Shown: piece after piece, positions 1 through 5,994 of the stretch
Numbering within the stretch: the stretch's first letter is position 1
Layout: each line of letters starts with the position of its first letter
From: Bacteroidota bacterium
GTDB taxonomy: Bacteria > Bacteroidota > Bacteroidia > AKYH767-A > JABDAW01
Reading direction: 5' to 3'
NCBI GenBank assembly: GCA_023251595.1
Contig: JAHEYM010000262.1
Span: forward strand, 1-6,089
DNA length: 6,089 nt
The notes under the pieces: generated by a model
The model's database searches: none
What the model was told of the DNA's origin: nothing
What the model saw: only the letters and a program-made list of their open reading frames with translations
Translations under genes and position numbers: made by a program

Positions 1-2
1 AT

Positions 3-1604
3 GATTTTATTCCTGTCCACGATTATGCTCCCGACGTGATCAACGGAATTCGTCAGGCGGTGCATACAAACAGCGACTACGCGGCTTTTCAGATCGCCAA
101 CAATTTCGATATTATAAATTATTTTGATCTGCAACCCGAGAAAAAACAGAAGATTAAAGAAGTAATTCAACAGTTTGGTTTTTGCGCACGCGATCTGCAG
201 GCGAAGGAAAGTATTGACCGATATAAAATATTAAAAGATGATATTATTCCAAACTTTGTAACAGAGAAATTCAGTACGGTAGGAAAACAATATTCTGCCG
301 CAATGGATAAATTTCTCACGCATCGGATTTTCGGATATTTATTTTTTCTGATTATTTTATTTATTATATTTCAATCGGTTTTTAATTTGTCTTCCTACCC
401 GATGGAATGGATACAGATGCTTTTCAGCAGTTTGGGAAATTGGGTGAAAGATATAATGCCCGCCGGATTAATCAGCGATCTATTGGCGAACGGAATTATC
501 GCGGGACTCAGTGGTATCGCGGTGTTTATTCCGCAAATTGCCATTCTCTTTACTTTCATCGCGATACTCGAAGATACAGGCTACATGGCGCGTGTCAGTT
601 TTTTAATGGATAAACCTTTGCGTGGTTTTGGGTTGAACGGGAAATCAATTATTCCATTGATGAGTGGTGTCGCTTGTGCGGTTCCTGCGATCATGTCAAC
701 CAGAACAATTCAAAATAAAAAAGAAAGATTACTTACCATCATGGTAACTCCTTTGATGAGTTGCTCGGCAAGAATTCCTGTATATACTTTACTTATCGCA
801 CTTGTTGTACCCAAACAGGATGTATTCGGATTTATAAGTCTCCAGGCATTGGTTCTCATGTTATTATATTTAACCGGATTTGTTTCCGCTCTCATCGCTG
901 CCTGGGTTTTTAAAATGATTCTCAAGTCGAAAGAAAGAAGTTATTATATTATGGAAATGCCCGTCTATCGCATGCCGAGATGGAACAATATTTTAATTAC
1001 GATTTTCGGAAAAGTCAGAATATTTTTATTCGATGCGGGAAAAATAATTATTTCCGTTTCCATTATTCTATGGGTTTTGGCATCATTTGGTCCCGGCGAT
1101 CAATTTAAAAAGATTGAAGAAAAATATGCAACAAAGGAAGTAATCGCCAACTTTTCCAAAACTGAAATCAGCCGACATATACGTTCCGAAAAAATTGAAG
1201 CTTCTTACGCCGGGCATTTTGGTCACTTTATTGAACCGGTTATCAGACCACTTGGTTTCGATTGGAAAATCGGAATTTCATTACTCACCTCTTTTGCAGC
1301 AAGAGAAGTTTTTGTGGGAACGATGGCAACTATATATAGTGTAGGTGACAGTGAAAATGATGTGCAATCGGTACGCGAAAAAATGCAAGCAGAAATTATT
1401 CCTTCGACCGGCAGACTTCGATATTCCGTCGCCACCGGTTTTTCGCTTATGTTATTTTATGCATTCGCGATGCAATGTATGAGCACAGTCGCGGTCGTGA
1501 AACGCGAAACAAGCACCTGGAAATGGCCGCTCATCCAGATTGCATATATGAGCGGTTTAGCGTATTTAATCAGTTTAATTGTGTATCAGGTTTTCGGACC
1601 GTAA
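3..1604 (+). CDS. feoB: Ferrous iron transport protein B, C-terminal membrane part (5' partial)
   Basis: FeoB is the inner-membrane Fe(II) uptake protein: an N-terminal G-protein domain followed by a membrane permease with two Gate regions. Only the part after the G domain is here. The reading frame is open from position 3 to the left edge, so the gene starts upstream; the in-frame GTG at 36 is internal. Order seen: a charged helical linker (about 36-300), first membrane helix (about 330-385), the ILEDTGYMARV motif (565-597), Gate 1 with GLNGKSIIPL and GVACAVPAIMSTRTI (about 630-710) including its conserved Cys, the TPLMSCSARIPVYTLLIA block (748-801), Gate 2 with FAAREVFVGTMATIYS (about 1293-1340), and the typical end with AMQCMSTVAVVKRET. 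About 530 residues are present; family members usually have 650-800, so the missing part fits one G domain. The C-terminus is intact and ends at TAA. FeoA or regulatory sites would lie upstream and are not visible. Confidence 0.97.
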   Translation, partial: DFIPVHDYAPDVINGIRQAVHTNSDYAAFQIANNFDIINYFDLQPEKKQKIKEVIQQFGFCARDLQAKESIDRYKILKDDIIPNFVTEKFSTVGKQYSAAMDKFLTHRIFGYLFFLIILFIIFQSVFNLSSYPMEWIQMLFSSLGNWVKDIMPAGLISDLLANGIIAGLSGIAVFIPQIAILFTFIAILEDTGYMARVSFLMDKPLRGFGLNGKSIIPLMSGVACAVPAIMSTRTIQNKKERLLTIMVTPLMSCSARIPVYTLLIALVVPKQDVFGFISLQALVLMLLYLTGFVSALIAAWVFKMILKSKERSYYIMEMPVYRMPRWNNILITIFGKVRIFLFDAGKIIISVSIILWVLASFGPGDQFKKIEEKYATKEVIANFSKTEISRHIRSEKIEASYAGHFGHFIEPVIRPLGFDWKIGISLLTSFAAREVFVGTMATIYSVGDSENDVQSVREKMQAEIIPSTGRLRYSVATGFSLMLFYAFAMQCMSTVAVVKRETSTWKWPLIQIAYMSGLAYLISLIVYQVFGP

Positions 1605-1626
1605 TATACTGCAATTCCTCCCCCTG

Positions 1627-1642
1627 CCCCCTCAGGAGGGGG
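1627..1642. repeat. GC-rich hairpin in the left end of the intergenic element
   Basis: CCCCCT and AGGGGG form a 6-bp perfect stem around the loop CAGG, 22 bases after the feoB stop. No T-run follows, so it is not a classical intrinsic terminator, but it could stall transcription leaving feoB. The right end of the element carries a weaker version of the same fold. Confidence 0.5.
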
Positions 1643-1650
1643 AGATCCGG

Positions 1651-1676
1651 ATTCTTTTCTTGGTCAAGAAAAGAAT
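1651..1676. repeat. Perfect 12-bp inverted repeat, possible terminator
   Basis: ATTCTTTTCTTG (1651-1662) and its exact reverse complement (1665-1676) are separated by GT. In RNA the tip would open to leave a stem of about 10-11 bp. It lies 47 bases after the feoB stop. The AT-rich stem lacks a following T-run in either direction, so a terminator role is possible but not typical. Confidence 0.5.
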
Positions 1677-1715
1677 GTGAATTGTGAGTCCCTGCTTATT
1701 TGTTTTTATCTTCCG

Positions 1716-1743
1716 TTCATATCTTTTAGCAAAAAGATATGAA
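1716..1743. repeat. Perfect 12-bp inverted repeat with 4-base loop, possible bidirectional terminator
   Basis: TTCATATCTTTT (1716-1727) pairs exactly with AAAAGATATGAA (1732-1743) around the loop AGCA. The A- and T-rich arms put U's at the end of one arm in either direction of reading, which suits a bidirectional stop between the convergent feoB and thioredoxin genes. It ends 54 bases past the stop of the minus-strand gene. Confidence 0.5.
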
Positions 1744-1797
1744 TAAAAGTATCCCCCGCTGGAGGGGGGAGGGGGAGGAAAAAATGCTCATACTTAA

Positions 1798-2973
1798 CTA
1801 TTTTATCAGTAGTTTATCTATCACTTTCGATAAATCATTAAACAAATCTTCGTTCCAACCGATATGTGAATACACAATTTTGCCTTCTTTGTTTATTATA
1901 TAAAATGTCGGCCAGGCGTAAACATGGTAAGCTTTCGGAACTTCATCATCAACCAAAAATATTGGATTGTGAATCGGATTATATTCTAAAAATTTGGGTA
2001 ATTTAGAAATTCCCTTTTCATTGTTGTCATAAGCGTTGACACTGATAATCTGTATTAAATTATTCGGATATTTTTCACCGATCGAATCGAGCATTGCTAT
2101 TCCTTTCATACAGGGAAAACAGGCACGGTACCAAAAGTCTAAAATTGTAACGTTACCGATGAAATTAGTACTATCTGGTGCCATTTTATTCTTGTACGCT
2201 TTACCGGAAAAACCCGGTGCTGTCGTTAATGTGTCGAGTAGCTTCAAATCTCTCTTGTGGTATTCCTCAATTGAATAATCATCCGGAATCTGCGATATTT
2301 CAAAAGCATCAGGAGGCAAAGGTTCGAATGAATACGAATCAATGAAAAATTCTGAGAATTCGGGAGTAGTTTGTTTATATAGGTCAATGTTTGAAATTAA
2401 AAATGGGACACTATCTTTTTTGTTAATATAAATATTTTTTATCCTGTTGGTCGCCAAATTATTATCAGGAAATCTGATCTGGATATTCCAACTTTCTTTA
2501 TTTTTTACTACGGTGTCGCCTAATAATATTATTTCAGTGCCCTTCTCAATAATTCTCTTCCAATTTTCAGGCGCCAGAAAATCACGCCAAATTAAATCTC
2601 TGCTTTGACTACCATGTATTGCCCATTCCTGTAGCACTCCAGGAACAAATATTATTGCCTCTTTTTGTTTTGGATGAACAAAATAGGTATAATATAAGTC
2701 ATAGAAAGCAAAACCAGAATCAACAGACGTCACCCATACGTATCCTCCAAATCTTGTATCTTGTTCATCTCTTCTTAATTTCACTAAACCATTCCTCTTA
2801 ACTGTATCACTTACAAGAACAGATTTCTCCCTATAAGATGCATGATAAGTAATGTGTTTCTCTGATTCTATTTTTTTAATACATACATTAAGAAGTTCAA
2901 CACCTTTATTCTGACCAAGAGTAACCAGTGAGATGACTGACATTAGCAAAACCATTAATATAATCTTGATCAT
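1798..2973 (-). CDS. Exported TlpA-like thioredoxin-fold protein with long N-terminal domain
   Basis: Residues 1-21 form a signal peptide: Lys at position 3, a hydrophobic stretch, then a likely cleavage near LGQ. There is no lipobox Cys. The product should act outside the inner membrane. Residues about 250-391 form a TlpA/redoxin-type thioredoxin domain: a strand with VTILDFWYRACFPCMKG holding the CxxC pair C285 and C288, and AWPTFYIIN with the cis-proline P355. In this family the pair reduces or rearranges disulfides. Residues 22-249 form a beta-rich domain I do not recognise with certainty; the pattern after the signal (KIES, ITYHASY) recalls LolA-like or sensor domains that precede TlpA domains in other Bacteroidota proteins. 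At 391 residues it is longer than simple TlpA proteins (about 150-200). The start ATG has no Shine-Dalgarno sequence. It lies 76 bp downstream of, and on the same strand as, the cysteine-rich protein gene, so it may be co-transcribed, although the gap is long enough for its own promoter. The true substrate is unknown. Confidence 0.85.
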   Translation of the reverse strand: MIKIILMVLLMSVISLVTLGQNKGVELLNVCIKKIESEKHITYHASYREKSVLVSDTVKRNGLVKLRRDEQDTRFGGYVWVTSVDSGFAFYDLYYTYFVHPKQKEAIIFVPGVLQEWAIHGSQSRDLIWRDFLAPENWKRIIEKGTEIILLGDTVVKNKESWNIQIRFPDNNLATNRIKNIYINKKDSVPFLISNIDLYKQTTPEFSEFFIDSYSFEPLPPDAFEISQIPDDYSIEEYHKRDLKLLDTLTTAPGFSGKAYKNKMAPDSTNFIGNVTILDFWYRACFPCMKGIAMLDSIGEKYPNNLIQIISVNAYDNNEKGISKLPKFLEYNPIHNPIFLVDDEVPKAYHVYAWPTFYIINKEGKIVYSHIGWNEDLFNDLSKVIDKLLIK

Positions 2974-3049
2974 TTCTGAATTATTGAAATAAAAGAGAAA
3001 TTTAATTCGTAGTAGCTATTAATTCTAGGATATAAATTTATTAAATATA

Positions 3050-4822
3050 TTAATTCCTTCTCAACTCCAGATTGGTTGCTTGAACCAATAAAAATCCGCC
3101 AGAAATAACAGTTCCATTACTGATATTCAAGCCCAAACCCCACCCGCAGGACCAGCACTTACTACCCGGAGGTTGACTGCATGATGTGGCATCACCATCA
3201 TCAGATGTACTCAATTCACATGCTCCTTGCCCACCTCCACAGCATTTGCATTTAGTCTCGGCGAATCCACCATCAGTAAATTTTAGCGGCTTTTCAGGTG
3301 TATCAAAAGAAATAACAAAGTATTCCTTATTCTGATCTAAATTTACACGTAAACCCGCATTGCCACCGCATAGTGAAAATGGAATATCCGGTGAGTATCC
3401 TATAGCCTGTTCGCTTTGTGAATTTTCATTGAATATATAATTATAGGACGCACTACCATCACTATTTCTATATATAGTTATCTCGCAACCAACCCGCTTA
3501 TTCGAGCTACTGTTACAAAGTTGTTCCGACCCCGAGAGGGAATAATACTTCACAGGTAATCTCCGAAGATATCTTGATTGCAGTGTTAAGGTCGCTCCCA
3601 CGTGAGAAACGCCTCCACCTTTATATGTTATCTGACCATCTGGCACACATGATTCACAACCACCCTGATAGCTTGCATTGCAAAAAGCCATTTGTAAGTT
3701 GTTTGACCAAGTAGCAAAACATTGTCCCTGATCTCCTATGTTACTTTCCGGTCTGTAATTTACACAGTCGCAACAAATATGATAATCTTCGGGAGGACCA
3801 TCAGGAAGAGGTAGAGGGTCTGAAGGATGGTCAAATGGAATAATAAAATAATTTAAATTTGGATCAAACTCCAATTTGAAACATTCTCCTTCTTGTTTAA
3901 ATGGTAAGTCAGGTGAGTGGCAAACAGATAAGTCTCCTTCAGAAGAATCAAGGAAATTGAAATGATAATACGCACCCCCATCATCGGTTCGATAAATAAA
4001 TATTTTAGCTGACTTGTCAGAGCAGTTCGAAATTCTCGAAACGTATGTCTCTTCTCCTATAATTTTAACATTATTTGGTAATAAGACTGTAGCGTATTTG
4101 TTTGAATCGGAAAGCAAACTAAACTCCACCTTCGGCACCCAATCAAATATAACCCTCCCCGCAGTAACAGTGAGCGCAGAAATTAACGATGAAATTATTT
4201 CCGTTGTAACTATTTGTTCAGTGGTTTCGATCATTCCTTTTGGTGTAAGGTTAGCACCGATGAGGGCACCTTCCATACTTGTCGATGTCCAGATAGGAAT
4301 ATTACCCATTGCAGAAACTTTCGCGGCATTAATATATGCAAGCCACGCGCTCGCGCCACCAAGGGCAATTTGATTTAACCAATATTTATAATTGCTCGAG
4401 CCAATTTCGGTTGCCATTAATAAAGGTGTCTGATCTAAAACAGTCAAACCCGATTTTGTTATATTATTTTCTATATCCAAAATACGGTCATCAATCGCAT
4501 CTACCGGCAATTCTTTTTCTATTGAACGACCAACCATCATTCCCACAAATTTATGTTGGTTACCATTATAAACAGACTTTGAGGGTTTCCGTATTAAGCC
4601 CGCAATATAACTATTTATTGCCGAATATGCAACAGAAGTCATCTCCATCTTTTGCTGTGTTGTCGCACCGGCAGGGTAATAAACAGATTCGGTATAATCG
4701 CAAACGGCTTTTACCAAATTTACAATAGAAGGAACTCCGGGCATTGCTACCATAATATAATCGAGACCCGATGCATATTGGGTAGCTAAATCCGGGTAGG
4801 GATTAACAGTCTTTTGAGACAT
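3050..4822 (-). CDS. Unrecognised two-part protein: paralogous N-terminal domain plus duplicated seven-cysteine module
   Basis: I do not recognise this family. Residues 1-232 match the neighbouring 242-residue protein almost end to end: 40 of the first 70 residues are identical by eye, including NPYP, YYPAGATT and YSAINSY, and later AAKVSAMGN and GMIETT..QIVTTEII. Two apolar stretches (about 149-172 and 205-230) could be membrane-seeking or buried helices. There is no signal peptide. Residues about 250-421 and 422-589 are two copies of a beta-rich module: IFIYRTDDG aligns with ITIYRNSDG, HSPDLPF with YSPDIPF, YFIIPFD with YFVISFD, and both copies end in a leucine-rich strand and LRR or ELRR. 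Each holds seven clustered cysteines (C350-C392 and C525-C559) and ends in CxxC. These could bind zinc or form disulfides. Translation starts from a strong ribosome binding site 12 bp after the partner gene, so the two are co-expressed. Surface protein, bacteriocin or toxin roles are possible but unsupported. Confidence 0.85.
   Translation of the reverse strand: MSQKTVNPYPDLATQYASGLDYIMVAMPGVPSIVNLVKAVCDYTESVYYPAGATTQQKMEMTSVAYSAINSYIAGLIRKPSKSVYNGNQHKFVGMMVGRSIEKELPVDAIDDRILDIENNITKSGLTVLDQTPLLMATEIGSSNYKYWLNQIALGGASAWLAYINAAKVSAMGNIPIWTSTSMEGALIGANLTPKGMIETTEQIVTTEIISSLISALTVTAGRVIFDWVPKVEFSLLSDSNKYATVLLPNNVKIIGEETYVSRISNCSDKSAKIFIYRTDDGGAYYHFNFLDSSEGDLSVCHSPDLPFKQEGECFKLEFDPNLNYFIIPFDHPSDPLPLPDGPPEDYHICCDCVNYRPESNIGDQGQCFATWSNNLQMAFCNASYQGGCESCVPDGQITYKGGGVSHVGATLTLQSRYLRRLPVKYYSLSGSEQLCNSSSNKRVGCEITIYRNSDGSASYNYIFNENSQSEQAIGYSPDIPFSLCGGNAGLRVNLDQNKEYFVISFDTPEKPLKFTDGGFAETKCKCCGGGQGACELSTSDDGDATSCSQPPGSKCWSCGWGLGLNISNGTVISGGFLLVQATNLELRRN
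3056..3559 (-). repeat. Cysteine-rich module, copy 2 (protein level)
   Basis: Residues about 422-589. The cluster C525, C527, C528, C535, C548, C556 and C559 keeps exactly the same last four spacings (C-x12-C-x7-C-x2-C) as copy 1, although the intervening residues have diverged. That points to an old duplication under structural constraint. Confidence 0.75.
3560..4075 (-). repeat. Cysteine-rich module, copy 1 (protein level)
   Basis: Residues about 250-421 of the 590-residue protein. A strand-rich part with IFIYR, HSPDLPF and YFIIPFD is followed by the cluster C350, C351, C353, C368, C381, C389 and C392. Additional cysteines at 267, 301 and 314 are not matched position for position in copy 2. 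Confidence 0.75.
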
Positions 4823-4829
4823 ATTTATT

Positions 4830-4834
4830 CCTCC
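4830..4834 (-). promoter_or_regulatory. Strong Shine-Dalgarno site between the two paralogue genes
   Basis: On the minus strand GGAGG directly follows the TAA of the short paralogue (TAAGGAGG) and sits 7 bases before the ATG of the long paralogue. This fixes the start of the long gene and supports one mRNA with coupled translation. No other gene start in the window has such a site. Confidence 0.8.
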
Positions 4835-5563
4835 TTATTTCGAACAACCACAACCACCGGGCAGTCCGCCGTTTCTTTGCAGACGCGGTATCCAAAGGAA
4901 AATAACTTTGCCGACCGCGATTGTCAAAGCAGCAGTTAGTGAGGCAATAATCTCAGTAGTTACAATTTGAGTAGTGGTTTCTATCATTCCACGGTTTGTA
5001 GAACGGGTTCCTATTAAAGAACCTTCCATTGCCGATGCAGTCCAAAAAGGAACATTGCCCATTGCCGAAACTTTAGCAGCAGTAAGATAGGTAATCCATG
5101 CACTTCCGGCACCCAGCGCAATCTCCCCAAGCCAATAATCATAAGCCACAACTCCAACTTGAGTCGCCAAAAGCAAAGGTGTTTGTGTTTCCACACTTAA
5201 ATTAGATTCGGAAAGATTATCTTCAATATCTAAAATTCTGTTTTTAATAGCATCAACCGGGAGGTTAGACTGTAAAGAAGGTCCGATTAACATGTCAACA
5301 AATCCTTTTGAAGAACCACTATACATAGATTTCACCTGACCATTTACATAACTATTTATAGCGCTGTAAACGATAGATTTTAATTCCATTTTCTGAGCAG
5401 TGGTTGCACCGGCAGGATAATAAATCGGTTCTACATAAGCTTCAACTTTGGCCACTAAGTCTGCAATAGTAGGAGCCCCGGGGAGGGCAGCAATGATTGC
5501 ATTTAGACCGGATTTGAACTGATCGCCGTAGCTTGGATAAGGATTTAGTGTGTTGAGGGACAT
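4835..5563 (-). CDS. Unrecognised 242-residue protein, short paralogue of its downstream neighbour, with CGC tail
   Basis: I do not recognise this family. The whole protein up to about residue 228 is homologous to the N-terminal domain of the 590-residue product: NPYP at 7-10, YYPAGATT at 48-55, YSAINSY at 66-72, PVDAIKNRILDIEDN at 102-116, AAKVSAMGN at 162-170, and GMIETTTQIVTTEIIASL at 192-209. It then ends in a glycine-rich tail, NGGLPGGCGCSK, which holds the only two cysteines (C238 and C240). An apolar stretch at about 204-226 resembles a membrane helix, and another lies at about 146-168. There is no signal peptide. The ATG has no Shine-Dalgarno sequence but follows a candidate promoter by about 40 bases. 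As first gene of the pair it may be the free-standing form of a domain that anchors or delivers the larger protein (inference). A precursor-peptide role with GG before a short Cys tail is possible but weak, since no maturation enzyme is visible. Confidence 0.85.
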   Translation of the reverse strand: MSLNTLNPYPSYGDQFKSGLNAIIAALPGAPTIADLVAKVEAYVEPIYYPAGATTAQKMELKSIVYSAINSYVNGQVKSMYSGSSKGFVDMLIGPSLQSNLPVDAIKNRILDIEDNLSESNLSVETQTPLLLATQVGVVAYDYWLGEIALGAGSAWITYLTAAKVSAMGNVPFWTASAMEGSLIGTRSTNRGMIETTTQIVTTEIIASLTAALTIAVGKVIFLWIPRLQRNGGLPGGCGCSK

Positions 5564-5578
5564 AAATTGAGGGTTTTT

Positions 5579-5598
5579 GGGTTAGGGAATAATAACCC
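5579..5598 (-). promoter_or_regulatory. Small palindrome in the leader of the paralogue operon
   Basis: GGGTTA and TAACCC form a perfect 6-bp stem around an 8-base loop. It ends 15 bases before the ATG of the short paralogue and lies at or just after the start point predicted from the candidate promoter. It could be a leader hairpin or an operator. No function is shown by sequence alone. Confidence 0.3.
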
Positions 5599-5600
5599 TG

Positions 5601-5608
5601 CAAACCTA
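5601..5608 (-). promoter_or_regulatory. Candidate Bacteroidota -7 promoter element
   Basis: On the minus strand TAGGTTTG fits the Bacteroidota consensus TAnnTTTG exactly. It lies 38 bases before the ATG of the short paralogue, giving a leader of roughly 30 bases. I see no clear TTG -33 element about 20 bases upstream, so the promoter may be weak or depend on an activator. Confidence 0.4.
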
Positions 5609-5650
5609 CTGGTATTTATTTCATATTGATACTCCTTCACCCGAAAGTCT

Positions 5651-5683
5651 GGTATATATACCTGCGAAACAGGTATATATACC
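5651..5683. promoter_or_regulatory. 33-bp double palindrome, likely operator or terminator hairpin
   Basis: GGTATATATACCTG and its exact reverse complement flank CGAAA, giving a perfect 14-bp inverted repeat. Each arm contains GGTATATATACC, itself a perfect 12-bp palindrome, so the site is also a direct repeat with starts 21 bp apart, two helical turns. Two dimeric proteins could therefore bind on one face of the DNA. It lies 43-75 bp upstream of the candidate -7 box of the paralogue genes, a position suited to an activator, and 32 bp after the regulator gene's stop. As RNA it would make a strong hairpin, but no T-run follows on the minus strand. Confidence 0.6.
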
Positions 5684-5715
5684 GGCTCCTAAACCCTAAA
5701 TTTGGTTGACGGATT

Positions 5716-5994
5716 TTACCCCCCCCCTCGAGCTGCAACATCAGATAAAAATTCTTCCATACTATATAGACCAACTCTTATTGCATAATGAAGCAACTCC
5801 ACAGAATTGCCTGTATGCGATTTGAAATTGATCTTGTTTCTATGCCAGTCAATGGTTTTTTGGCACAAGTTCATTTTATCTGCAAGCTGTGGTCTTTCGA
5901 GACCTTTACAAATCCAAAAAATAATTTTTCGTTCGATTTCAGAGTAAAGAGTACTTAGTTTCATGCCGAAGGGCAATGTCATTAAGTTAAGCAT
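5716..5994 (-). CDS. Solo LuxR/GerE-type helix-turn-helix transcriptional regulator
   Basis: Nearly the whole 92-residue product is a GerE-type DNA-binding domain (about residues 14-78). It has the usual pattern: acidic and basic residues opening helix 1 (SEIERKIIFWICKG), the turn helix (ERPQLADKMNL), the recognition helix with TIDWHRNKI (the family's T-V-x-x-H), and ELLHYAIRVGL at the end. No receiver or ligand-binding domain is present, so it resembles stand-alone GerE proteins. The codon before the ATG is TAG, so the frame cannot extend upstream. M11, just before the domain, is an alternative start, and no Shine-Dalgarno sequence decides between them. The last three codons are a G9 run followed by TAA, which makes the C-terminus sensitive to slippage. 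The gene points toward the two paralogue genes, 152 bp away, making it a candidate regulator of them (inference). Truncation of a longer ancestor is possible. Confidence 0.75.
   Translation of the reverse strand: MLNLMTLPFGMKLSTLYSEIERKIIFWICKGLERPQLADKMNLCQKTIDWHRNKINFKSHTGNSVELLHYAIRVGLYSMEEFLSDVAARGGG
5719..5727. repeat. Homopolymeric C9/G9 tract at the end of the regulator gene
   Basis: Nine C on the plus strand read as three Gly codons just before the regulator's stop. Loss of one base would extend the protein from 92 to about 118 residues, running through the double palindrome to a TGA at 5639-5637. Gain of one base would give about 99 residues. Such tracts can vary by slippage; an assembly length error is equally possible. 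Confidence 0.7.

Larger units (their letters stand above)
1615..1780. repeat. 166-bp intergenic element with 29-bp imperfect terminal inverted repeats (MITE-like)
   Basis: The left end (1615-1643) and the reverse complement of the right end (1752-1780) match at 25 of 29 positions by eye. Both begin TTCCTCCCCCT and end GGGGGA. Two perfect palindromes lie between them. The GC-rich ends stand out from AT-rich surroundings. There is no open reading frame of note and I see no clear target-site duplication. The element fills nearly all of the 193-bp gap between two convergent genes. Such short structured repeats are common in Bacteroidota intergenic regions, but I cannot count copies from one window. 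It could be a non-autonomous transposon remnant, a palindromic intergenic repeat, or a bidirectional transcription stop. Confidence 0.6.

Noticed and set aside
36..38. GTG at 36 as the start of feoB
   Set aside because: The frame is open from position 3 with FeoB-like linker sequence before the GTG, and a FeoB without its G domain would be abnormal; the gene is cut by the window edge.
2974..3049. Separate promoter or terminator between the cysteine-rich gene and the thioredoxin gene
   Set aside because: The gap is very AT-rich with three TTAATTC copies (one overlapping the stop codon at 3050) and a one-mismatch -7 box near 2997-3004, but there is no -33 element or stable hairpin; too weak to call.
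4014..4728. Open frames of 119 and 130 codons on the plus strand
   Set aside because: They overlap each other and lie antisense inside the paralogue domain that is conserved between two genes on the minus strand; they are shadows.
3056..4822. Assignment of the cysteine-rich protein to fulvocin C-related bacteriocins
   Set aside because: Those proteins, as I know them, are shorter, have a signal peptide and a different cysteine pattern and N-terminal region. Cysteine richness alone is not enough.
5571..5586. GGGTTTTTGGGTTAGGG as a telomere-like or G-quadruplex repeat
   Set aside because: There are only three short G-runs and no fourth nearby on this strand; the part around 5579-5598 is better described as a small palindrome.
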